Positions 1-5,359 of a DNA stretch of 7,470 bases are shown here, piece by piece. The notes beneath the pieces are model-generated. The model worked only from the letters and a program-made list of their open reading frames with translations, was not told the origin of the DNA and made no database searches. Within the stretch, counting starts at the first letter, position 1. Each line of letters begins with the position of its first letter. This DNA comes from Burkholderiales bacterium RIFCSPHIGHO2_12_FULL_61_11 (lineage in GTDB: Bacteria; Pseudomonadota; Gammaproteobacteria; Burkholderiales; Burkholderiaceae_C). A program made the position numbers and the translations under genes. The stretch lies in NCBI GenBank assembly GCA_001770785.1, contig MERZ01000218.1, forward strand, positions 1 through 7,470. Reading direction: 5' to 3'.

Positions 1-1212
1 AATGACCGCGAGGTTTCGGACATTGTTGAAAGCATGCGCGCCACGGTGGAAAATTTCCCGGGCCCCGGCCGCAAGAGCTTCACCCAGCTCTCAGGCGGTC
101 CGCCCGCGGGCAAGGCGATCAGCGTCAAGGTGCGCGGCGACCAGTTCGAGCAGATCCAGGCCGCTGCCGACGCCCTCAAAACCATCGTGGCGCGCATCCC
201 CGGCGCCAAGGACGTGCAGGACGACAACCTGCCCGGGCGCGACCAGTTGCAGCTCCAGCTGGACCGCGACGCGCTGCGTGAAGCCGGCTTGGGGGCCGGG
301 CAGGTCGCGCGGCTGGTGCGCCTGGCGGTGGACGGCGAGGTGGTGGCGTTTACCCGCGACGCCGGCGACAAGATCGAGTTGCGTGTGCGCTCCGACCAGG
401 CTTTGCGCCCGGCCGGTCAGTTGCGGGCCGATCCGGCCAGCCTGCTGGACGAGCCCATCGCCTTGCCCAACGGGCAGACCACCCGGCTGGGCGCGCTGGT
501 GCGGGCCGAAGCCTCGCCGGGGCGCGGCTTCATCCGCCACTACAACCTGCGTCGCACCACCACGGTCGAGGCCAATCTGGACAAGAACGTGACCGATACG
601 CGCGAGGCCAATGACCGCATCAAGGCGGGTTGGCAACAGATCCGCGCGCAGCATCCCGGCATCGACCTGGACTTCTCGGGCGAACTCGAAGACATCGAGG
701 AAAGCCTGGCGGCCATGCAGACGCTGTTTCTGTTTGGCCTGGGGCTGATCTACCTGATCCTGGCGGCCCAGTTCAAAAGCTACTGGCAGCCGCTCATGAT
801 CCTGGTGACGGTGCCGCTGGCTTTTTCGGGCGTTGCGTTCGGCCTTGTCCTGTCCAGCAACCCGCTGTCGCTTTACACGCTGTATGGCGTCATCGCGCTC
901 ACCGGCATTGCGGTGAACTCCGCGATCGTGCTGATTGATGCCGCCAACGACCGCATGCAGCGTGGCATGAGCACCATCCACGCCACCATGCAGGCCGCGC
1001 GCCGCCGGGTCGTTCCCATCCTCATCACGACCACGACCACCATTGGCGGCCTGTTCTCGCTGGCTTTTGGGCTGGGCGGGAAAAGCTTGCTGTGGGGGCC
1101 GGTGGCGGCCAGCATTGTGTGGGGGCTGGCTTTCTCCACCGTGCTGACCCTGTTTGTGGTGCCGCTGCTGTACCTCGCCTCGATGCGACGGCAGGCGCGC
1201 CGAATCGCCTGA
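1..1212 (+). CDS. RND-family efflux permease, C-terminal part (5' end outside window)
   Basis: This is the last 403 codons of an inner-membrane, proton-driven drug/solute pump of the resistance-nodulation-division family (usually about 1,030 residues). The frame is open from base 1, so the ATG at 34 is internal. The first ~230 residues are the second periplasmic (porter/docking) half, including GGPPAGKAISVKVRGD. Five hydrophobic segments follow at about 721-774, 784-852, 868-942, 1009-1077 and 1087-1179, matching TM8-TM12. TM10 reads GIAVNSAIVLID: Asn sits where AcrB has the proton-relay Lys940, as in many members with an AVNNAIVLID motif. The run of five threonines after VVPILI is the usual post-TM10 motif. 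Partner adaptor and outer-membrane genes would lie to the left, out of view. The gene ends 25 bases from the end of the convergent lysR-type gene, with no clear terminator between. Family assignment is secure; the exported substrate cannot be told. Confidence 0.95.
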   Translation, partial: NDREVSDIVESMRATVENFPGPGRKSFTQLSGGPPAGKAISVKVRGDQFEQIQAAADALKTIVARIPGAKDVQDDNLPGRDQLQLQLDRDALREAGLGAGQVARLVRLAVDGEVVAFTRDAGDKIELRVRSDQALRPAGQLRADPASLLDEPIALPNGQTTRLGALVRAEASPGRGFIRHYNLRRTTTVEANLDKNVTDTREANDRIKAGWQQIRAQHPGIDLDFSGELEDIEESLAAMQTLFLFGLGLIYLILAAQFKSYWQPLMILVTVPLAFSGVAFGLVLSSNPLSLYTLYGVIALTGIAVNSAIVLIDAANDRMQRGMSTIHATMQAARRRVVPILITTTTTIGGLFSLAFGLGGKSLLWGPVAASIVWGLAFSTVLTLFVVPLLYLASMRRQARRIA

Positions 1213-1237
1213 CTCAGCTTGCAGGCCGCCAAAAACC

Positions 1238-2086
1238 TCAGAGCCGCCAGAACTCGGGCCGGCCGTAGTGGTGCTTCAAAAAGTCAATCCACAGCCGCAC
1301 GCGCAGCGGCAGATGCCGGGCGTGAGGAAACACCGCGTAAATGCCGTTGGGCGGCGCGGCAAATTCTTCCAGCAGCGCCACCAGTCGGCCATTGGCAAGA
1401 TCCGATTCAACTTCCCAGGTGCTGCGCCAGGCAATGCCGTAGTCGGCCAGGCACCAGTCGTGCAGCACCTGCCCGTCGGAGCAGTTGAGCGGGCCGCCGG
1501 GCTTGAGGTGCACCAGCTCGCCGCCCACCTCGAAGGCCCAGCCGCGCGCTTGCGACGAATCGCTGGAAAGCGTCAGGCAGTCAAACTTGGCGAGATCGCC
1601 GGGATGGCGCGGCGTGCCGTGGGCTTTGAGGTAGCGCGGCGAGGCCACGCACAGGCGCCGGTTGTCGGCCAGACGCACGCTGACCAGCGACGAATCGGGC
1701 ATTTCGCCGACCCGCACCGCGCAGTCAAAGCCTTCACCCGCCAGATCCACCACGCGGTCGTTCAGGTTCAGCGTGACCGTCACGTCGGCATGCTGCTGGC
1801 GGAATTTGGGCACCAGCGGCGCCACATGGCGCCGGCCAAAACCGGCCGGCGCGGTGATGCGCAAATGGCCGCTGGCCTTGACCCCGCCCGCCGACACGCT
1901 GGCCTCGGCATTGCCCAGGTCGGCCAACAGGCGCTGGCAGTCTTCCAGGAAAGCGCTGCCCTCGTGCGTCAGCGTGAGGCGCCGCGTCGTGATGGCCGGC
2001 GCCACGCCCTCGGCCCTGGCCGCCGCCGTCAGGCTGCCGCGCAGCACCACCGAGACAAAGGATTCCAGCTGTTTGAGTTTTCCCAT
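1238..2086 (-). CDS. LysR-family regulator with an apparent in-frame deletion in the HTH
   Basis: This 282-residue protein has the LysR transcription-factor layout. Residues 1-32 match HTH helices 1 and 2 (LESFVSVVLRGSLTAAARAEG), 40-66 the linker helix, and about 72-282 the effector-binding domain (GHLRITAPAGFGRRHVAPLVPKF, ending in RLWIDFLKHHYG). Family members normally have about 19 more residues after APAI, of the form xxRRLDALExRLGxxLLxR, before TTRRLTLT. Here I32 is followed directly by T33-T34-R35-R36, joined at about 1990/1991. The recognition helix and start of the wing are therefore missing, while the frame stays open. DNA binding is probably lost, making it a functional pseudogene or an oligomerising partner only. 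ATG 2086 is the only possible in-frame start, because a TAA lies four codons upstream. No Shine-Dalgarno is seen. A CATAAT (2095-2100) eight bases before the ATG would fit a leaderless transcript, but no good -35 accompanies it. Regulated target unknown. Confidence 0.85.
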   Translation of the reverse strand: MGKLKQLESFVSVVLRGSLTAAARAEGVAPAITTRRLTLTHEGSAFLEDCQRLLADLGNAEASVSAGGVKASGHLRITAPAGFGRRHVAPLVPKFRQQHADVTVTLNLNDRVVDLAGEGFDCAVRVGEMPDSSLVSVRLADNRRLCVASPRYLKAHGTPRHPGDLAKFDCLTLSSDSSQARGWAFEVGGELVHLKPGGPLNCSDGQVLHDWCLADYGIAWRSTWEVESDLANGRLVALLEEFAAPPNGIYAVFPHARHLPLRVRLWIDFLKHHYGRPEFWRL

Positions 2087-2157
2087 GGATGCAGATTATG
2101 CAGGCGGCATCCACAGGCTGTTCTCGAAGCTGGAAACGACAGTCAGACCACCGCTGA

Positions 2158-2184
2158 CAGCCGGGCCGGCAGTGGCCCGGGCTG
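2158..2184 (-). terminator. GC-rich hairpin after the DUF4387 gene, possible terminator
   Basis: A 10-bp GC-rich stem (CAGCCGGGCC pairing with GGCCCGGGCTG, one bulged base) encloses a 6-base loop. It starts about 17 bases past the DUF4387 stop. There is no T-run on either side, so it is not a classical intrinsic terminator. It could still end or stabilise the 3' end of the AtuA-like/DUF4387 transcript before the lysR-type gene. The rest of the 115-base gap (2087-2201) shows no clear gene or site. Confidence 0.35.
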
Positions 2185-2201
2185 CCGTGACGGGGCGCCG
2201 G

Positions 2202-2522
2202 TCAGGCCGCCACTTCGAGATCCAGCAAGGGCGCGTACTGCTGCGCCCCGAAAATGTCGCCATCGCCGGCGCAGCCGCTCGGCCGCAGACGGTAAATGGT
2301 GAATTTGATCGCATAGCCGGGGTCGTACTCGACGAAATCCGAGATTCGTTCCGCCGGTATCCGGTACAGCCTGGCCATGCTTTCGCGGGTCAGGGCGCCC
2401 GAGCGCTTGACGCGCTCGTAGTTCTCCCGGTCGCGAAAAATGACGTCAAACGTGATCTTGTTAACGCCGGCGTTCTTGCTCCGGATGGTCTTGGCTAATT
2501 CGCTCAGCTTCTGGGTGGTCAT
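2202..2522 (-). CDS. DUF4387 family protein, small partner of the AtuA-like protein
   Basis: This 106-residue soluble protein has no signal peptide or membrane segment. It shows the family's conserved features: IRSKNAG at residues 13-19, TFDVIF at 24-29, a central segment LTRESMARLYRI, and the C-terminal GDGDIFGAQQYAPLLDLEV at 86-104. The frame stays open seven codons further to a TTG at 2543. I chose the ATG at 2522 because AGGAG lies nine bases upstream and the conserved domain begins right after. It starts 17 bases after the AtuA-like stop, so the two are co-transcribed. The biochemical role is not known to me. DUF4387 genes are habitually found next to short DUF1446 proteins. The size and position suggest it supplies in trans what longer AtuA proteins carry as a C-terminal domain; that is inference. 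Family call is strong, function open. Confidence 0.9.
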   Translation of the reverse strand: MTTQKLSELAKTIRSKNAGVNKITFDVIFRDRENYERVKRSGALTRESMARLYRIPAERISDFVEYDPGYAIKFTIYRLRPSGCAGDGDIFGAQQYAPLLDLEVAA

Positions 2523-2531
2523 GTGGTGATA

Positions 2532-2536
2532 CTCCT
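2532..2536 (-). promoter_or_regulatory. Ribosome-binding site of the DUF4387 gene
   Basis: AGGAG on the - strand, nine bases before the ATG at 2522. It decides the start in favour of that ATG over the upstream TTG at 2543, which overlaps the AtuA-like stop codon. Confidence 0.7.
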
Positions 2537-2539
2537 GGC

Positions 2540-3901
2540 TCAAACGCCGATGTCAATCATGTGGGTGGGGAACAGTTCCAGGCCGTCATCGACTGCGACG
2601 GTATGGTTCAGCGTCCAGCGGTAGGCAGCGCTCGCGTGCAGGACCTCGTCCAGCGGGAACGAGACCGAACCGGCGGTGCCCTTGACATCGGGCAGGCGGG
2701 CGTAAAACATCTGGCGCAGGCCGATCATGGTCAATTCCTCGGCCATCTCAACGTTCGGAGCCACTCCTTGAACCATGATGCACAGTTCGTGGCCCGGCTG
2801 GTCGCGCAGCGGTTCGAGGTCGCCCATCACGCCGTCACGCCCGAACACGTTGTAGTGAAGCTCGTAGCCGGTGTCGCCAAAGCGCTCGCGCACCTGGGTC
2901 CTGGCCCATTCGATGACACGGTCGACGTTGGCGATGGTGTAGGGATCGCGGATGCCGCAGATGCCGACGAAGCGCTCGCCGACCTTGCCGGAGCCTTCCA
3001 GCTTGACCCGCATTCTCTCGGCCGGGATAAATTTGGAGCCGGTGATGCGGGTGGTGCGCTCGCTGAACTGCTCATAGCGGCAGTTCGTCATGTCGAGCTT
3101 GCCGCCGGCAAAAAACTCCTCGAACGGGTTGGAGCGTTCGTACATGGCGTGGCCCGCCACCGACGCCACCGTGCAGCGCTGCGGCGGATGCATCGCCGTC
3201 ACCTTGACGTCTTCATGCGAGATTTCGCCCATCACGGTTTCCTTGCCGCCGTAGGGTTCGGCGCAAAAGGACGCGCATTCCAGAACCTTGCGCAGGTAGT
3301 AGGCGTAGTCGTCCGAAAAGCCATGGTGGACCGCTGGCGCGGCAAAGACCGCCGCGTCGGAGCTGCGCCCGCCGATGATCACATCGGCCCCCTGCCGCAG
3401 CAATTCGACAAAGGGATGCACGCCCGCCATCGCCACGACACGTTCGGTCGCGTCGAGCTCCGACTCGGTCAGTTCCGCGTAGCCGTCCAGCCCAAGCACC
3501 GGATCGCCGGCCCGAATCTTGTCCCGCAGGAATTCCTTGTCGACTTCCGAGTAGAAATAACCCAGCCGGAATTTCGCGAGTTTGTGTTTTTTCGCCAGCT
3601 CGGAAATGATGCGCACGTACAGATCGACCCGGCTGTTGGCGCCGGTGTCGCCGGCCGAACCGATGATCATGGGCACGCCCAGCTTGCGCGAAGCCAGCAG
3701 CATTTGTTCCAGGTCGTGGCGCTGCCAGCCTTCCGGGCTGGTCGAGGTGTCCGAGCCCAGGGGCACGGGACCCACATCGTCACTGCCGGAGTCCGCCGCG
3801 ATGTAGTCCGGCCCGGCATCGACGCCGATCCGGAAGCTCTCCTCGCGCAAGGGCGCAAAACCCAAATGCCCGTTGGGGCAGATTATTTTCAAAGTCTTCA
3901 T
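2540..3901 (-). CDS. AtuA-like (DUF1446) protein
   Basis: This 453-residue cytoplasmic protein belongs to the DUF1446 family, named after AtuA of the Pseudomonas acyclic-terpene utilisation cluster. The N-terminal KIICPNGHLGFAP opens the first strand. GSDTSTSP (49-56), VPMIIGSAGDTGANSR (76-91) and VIIGGRSSDAAVFAAPAVHHG (174-194) are the glycine-rich, probably ligand-binding segments typical of the family. A beta-rich C-terminal half ends in the LFPTHMIDIGV tail. It is the short form, without the extra C-terminal domain of ~600-residue members; the adjacent DUF4387 gene may supply that part. The reaction is unknown: AtuA itself is linked genetically to terpenoid catabolism, but many homologues sit in unrelated acid or amide pathways, so terpene use should not be assumed. 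ATG 3901 has GGAG seven bases upstream. Transcription is expected from the sigma-54 promoter 65 bases upstream. Confidence 0.9.
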   Translation of the reverse strand: MKTLKIICPNGHLGFAPLREESFRIGVDAGPDYIAADSGSDDVGPVPLGSDTSTSPEGWQRHDLEQMLLASRKLGVPMIIGSAGDTGANSRVDLYVRIISELAKKHKLAKFRLGYFYSEVDKEFLRDKIRAGDPVLGLDGYAELTESELDATERVVAMAGVHPFVELLRQGADVIIGGRSSDAAVFAAPAVHHGFSDDYAYYLRKVLECASFCAEPYGGKETVMGEISHEDVKVTAMHPPQRCTVASVAGHAMYERSNPFEEFFAGGKLDMTNCRYEQFSERTTRITGSKFIPAERMRVKLEGSGKVGERFVGICGIRDPYTIANVDRVIEWARTQVRERFGDTGYELHYNVFGRDGVMGDLEPLRDQPGHELCIMVQGVAPNVEMAEELTMIGLRQMFYARLPDVKGTAGSVSFPLDEVLHASAAYRWTLNHTVAVDDGLELFPTHMIDIGV

Positions 3902-3908
3902 TCATCTT

Positions 3909-3912
3909 CTCC
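3909..3912 (-). promoter_or_regulatory. Ribosome-binding site of the AtuA-like gene
   Basis: GGAG on the - strand (within TTGGAGAAGATGA), seven bases before the ATG at 3901. It supports that start over the out-of-frame ATG at 3905. Confidence 0.65.
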
Positions 3913-3965
3913 AAGTTGTTCCGAGGACGTTGTCGGATATCCGGCCTTGCGTCTGGATGGAATGA

Positions 3966-3981
3966 AGCAGTTTCCGTGCCA
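3966..3981 (-). promoter_or_regulatory. Sigma-54 (RpoN) -24/-12 promoter of the AtuA-like operon
   Basis: The - strand reads TGGCACGGAAACTGCTT, with GG (3980-3979) and GC (3968-3967) separated by exactly ten bases. The TGGCACG half is a perfect match to the -24 consensus; the -12 half is CTGCT against TTGCW. It points at the AtuA-like gene. Transcription should start near 3955, leaving a leader of about 54 bases. The gene immediately upstream encodes a sigma-54 activator, which makes chance unlikely. Confidence 0.85.
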
Positions 3982-4008
3982 CTGCGCGCAACGAAAATTC
4001 TTCAACGA

Positions 4009-4021
4009 TTTCAACAACTTG
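4009..4021 (+). promoter_or_regulatory. IHF-like site
   Basis: TTTCAACAACTTG matches the IHF consensus WATCAANNNNTTR at every fixed position but one (T for A at position 2). It lies at about -54 to -66 from the predicted start, inside the A/T-rich stretch. This is the usual place for a bend between a sigma-54 promoter and its upstream activator site. The consensus is short, so this rests mostly on position. Confidence 0.35.
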
Positions 4022-4075
4022 GAAAATATTCAAGGCAGACGGAAAATTATCGCGTAACCCCCGCGCGGACCATGC

Positions 4076-4099
4076 GTGGAAACCACTCATTGAAGGTGG
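4076..4099. promoter_or_regulatory. Candidate upstream activator site (GTGG/CCAC dyad)
   Basis: GTGG-AAA-CCAC is a perfect short dyad. A second GTGG follows nine bases later, giving a second CCAC/GTGG pairing. It sits at roughly -121 to -144 from the predicted start, in the normal range for a sigma-54 activator. The binding sequence of this activator is unknown, and four-base arms are weak evidence alone. Confidence 0.25.
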
Positions 4100-4132
4100 T
4101 ACCGGTAGCAGGCCCCTTTCCATGAACCGTCT

Positions 4133-4203
4133 GTCATTGCGAACGTAGTGTGGCAATCCATGAATTCAAACTGCATGGACTGCCGCGCTGCGCTCGCAGT
4201 GAC
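4133..4203. repeat. Degenerate palindromic (REP/MITE-like) intergenic element
   Basis: Two 30-base arms (4133-4162 and 4174-4203) are inverted around an 11-base centre and match at 24 of 30 positions. The arms begin GTCATTGCGAACG and GTCACTGCGAGCG, outer ends inward. They resemble the GTCATTGCGAGC...GGCAATCC palindromes that are scattered between genes in many bacteria. All six mismatches are transitions, and the left arm always carries T or A where the right implies C or G. It lies downstream of the activator gene and upstream of the promoter region. It may also act as a processing or termination hairpin for the activator transcript. Confidence 0.65.
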
Positions 4204-4265
4204 GGGAACAGGTTGAAGGTCCGTGTGCGGTATCGGTCCGGTGCAACGGTTTTTGATGTGCTGAC

Positions 4266-5357
4266 TCAGACAGGCCGGAAAAGGAGATCGGCGCCGTCAT
4301 CGTCGCGGCTGATCATTCCCAGCTTGATCATCTGGTGGCGCAGCGCATGCCGCGTCAGGCCCAGCTGGCTGGCGGCCCGGCCCAGATGGCCCTGGGCGCC
4401 TGCCATCGCCATTTCGATCAGTTCGCGCTGAAAGCGCGTGGTGGCTTCATGGTAGTCAGCGCCAGCGGCTTCGAGGCTGAAGGCGCTTGGGCCCGCAACA
4501 TTGGGCGGGGCAATTCCGACGACGCCAGACCGCGCGTCCCGCGCCTGCACTTCGCGCAGGATGCGATGGGGCAGGTGGTCCGGCCGGATGCAATCGTCAT
4601 CCTCCAGGATGCAGGTGCGCTCCAGCAGGTTTTCCAGTTCGCGCACGTTGCCCGGCCAGTTGTAGGAGCGAAAGGCATGCTCGACTTCCGGATCCAGCCG
4701 GTGCACCCGGCTGCCGTAAACCGCGTTGAACTTGGCGAGGAAGTTGGCGGCCAGGATGAAGATGTCGTCGCCCCGCTCACGCAACGGCGGGATGTTGACG
4801 GCGATCACCTGGAGCCGGTAGTACAGATCGTCCCGGAACCTGCCTTCCTTGACCTCCGTCAGCAGCACCTTGTTGGTGGCGGCGATAAAGCGCACGTCCA
4901 CCGACGTGGGCCGCACCGAGCCGACACGGCGAAACCGCTGGGTGTCCAGCAAGGTCAGTATCTTGGCCTGCATGACCGGGTCAAGCTCGCGGATTTCGTC
5001 GAGAAAGACGGTGCCTCCGTTGGCTGCCTCGATCAGCCCCTCCTTGTTGCCAATCGCGCCGGTGAAGGCGCCACGCTCGTGGCCGAAAAGCTCTGACTCC
5101 AGCAGGTCGCTGGGGATGGCCGCGCAGTTGATGTCGATGAACTCGCGCCCGGCGCGCGCCGATTGCTGGTGAATCATGCGCGCGACCAGGCCCTTGCCGG
5201 TTCCCGTTTCCCCGTAGATCAACACCGTGCTGGCCTTGCTGCGGCCCACGCGCGCCACCAGCTTGCGCAGGGCAGCGATGGAGGCATGCTCGCCAATCAG
5301 GTCTTGAAACGAAGGGTTCATCGGCATCACCAGGACGCCGGTGCGGGGCGGCGCCAT
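4266..5357 (-). CDS. Sigma-54-dependent activator without sensor domain (AAA+ plus Fis-type HTH)
   Basis: This 363-residue bacterial enhancer-binding protein uses ATP to remodel the sigma-54 RNA polymerase closed complex. From the chosen start, the AAA+ domain begins at about residue 17 (FQDLIGEHASIAALRKLV). It shows Walker A GETGTGKG (49-56), the sigma-54-contact loop GAFTGA intact (96-101), Walker B GGTVFLDE (114-121), the FRDDLYYRL arginine-finger region (174-182) and sensor II WPGNVREL (234-241). The Fis-type HTH is near 326-348 (GRAASQLGLTRHALRHQM). There is no receiver, GAF, PAS or V4R domain, as in PspF or HrpR/S, so activity must be set by expression or a partner protein. Walker B is followed by DEIREL, with Arg where Gly is usual. 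The frame is open up to a TTG at 5408 inside the upstream gene. I chose ATG 5357 because it follows that gene's TAG by two bases; ATGs at 5327 and 5321 remain possible. Likely target: the sigma-54 promoter at 3966-3981. Confidence 0.93.
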   Translation of the reverse strand: MAPPRTGVLVMPMNPSFQDLIGEHASIAALRKLVARVGRSKASTVLIYGETGTGKGLVARMIHQQSARAGREFIDINCAAIPSDLLESELFGHERGAFTGAIGNKEGLIEAANGGTVFLDEIRELDPVMQAKILTLLDTQRFRRVGSVRPTSVDVRFIAATNKVLLTEVKEGRFRDDLYYRLQVIAVNIPPLRERGDDIFILAANFLAKFNAVYGSRVHRLDPEVEHAFRSYNWPGNVRELENLLERTCILEDDDCIRPDHLPHRILREVQARDARSGVVGIAPPNVAGPSAFSLEAAGADYHEATTRFQRELIEMAMAGAQGHLGRAASQLGLTRHALRHQMIKLGMISRDDDGADLLFRPV

Positions 5358-5359
5358 TT

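Larger units (their letters stand above)
3902..4265. other. 364-base regulatory intergenic region
   Basis: No convincing gene lies here; the one 84-codon - strand frame crosses the promoter and starts inside a repeat. Reading upstream from the AtuA-like gene, it holds the Shine-Dalgarno, a leader of about 54 bases, a sigma-54 promoter and an A/T-rich stretch (3991-4050, three GAAAAT copies at 3993, 4022 and 4042) with an IHF-like site. Beyond that come a GTGG/CCAC dyad and a 71-base palindromic repeat. The last ~60 bases before the activator's stop show nothing I can name. The order promoter, bend site, activator site is typical of sigma-54 control. Confidence 0.75.

Noticed and set aside
91..981. 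- strand open frame of 296 codons opposite the RND permease
   Set aside because: Antisense shadow. The + strand carries unmistakable transmembrane and porter motifs in one continuous frame.
1207..1226. GCCTG...CAGGC hairpin between the convergent RND and LysR genes as a bidirectional terminator
   Set aside because: Only a five-base stem with a ten-base loop and no adjacent T-run in the right position.
2095..2100. CATAAT as a sigma-70 -10 box for a leaderless lysR-type mRNA
   Set aside because: The spacing to the ATG fits, but no recognisable -35 lies 16-18 bases upstream. Kept only as a remark in the gene entry.
2561..4057. Long + strand open frame of 498 codons opposite the AtuA-like gene
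   Set aside because: It is the antisense shadow of a clear DUF1446 gene with good start and ribosome-binding site. It is rich in His, Arg and Ala with no recognisable motif, as is usual for codon-biased GC-rich DNA.
3902..4156. 84-codon - strand frame between the activator and the AtuA-like gene
   Set aside because: It begins inside the palindromic repeat, runs through the sigma-54 promoter and has no family resemblance or ribosome-binding site. Its overlap with regulatory elements argues against coding.
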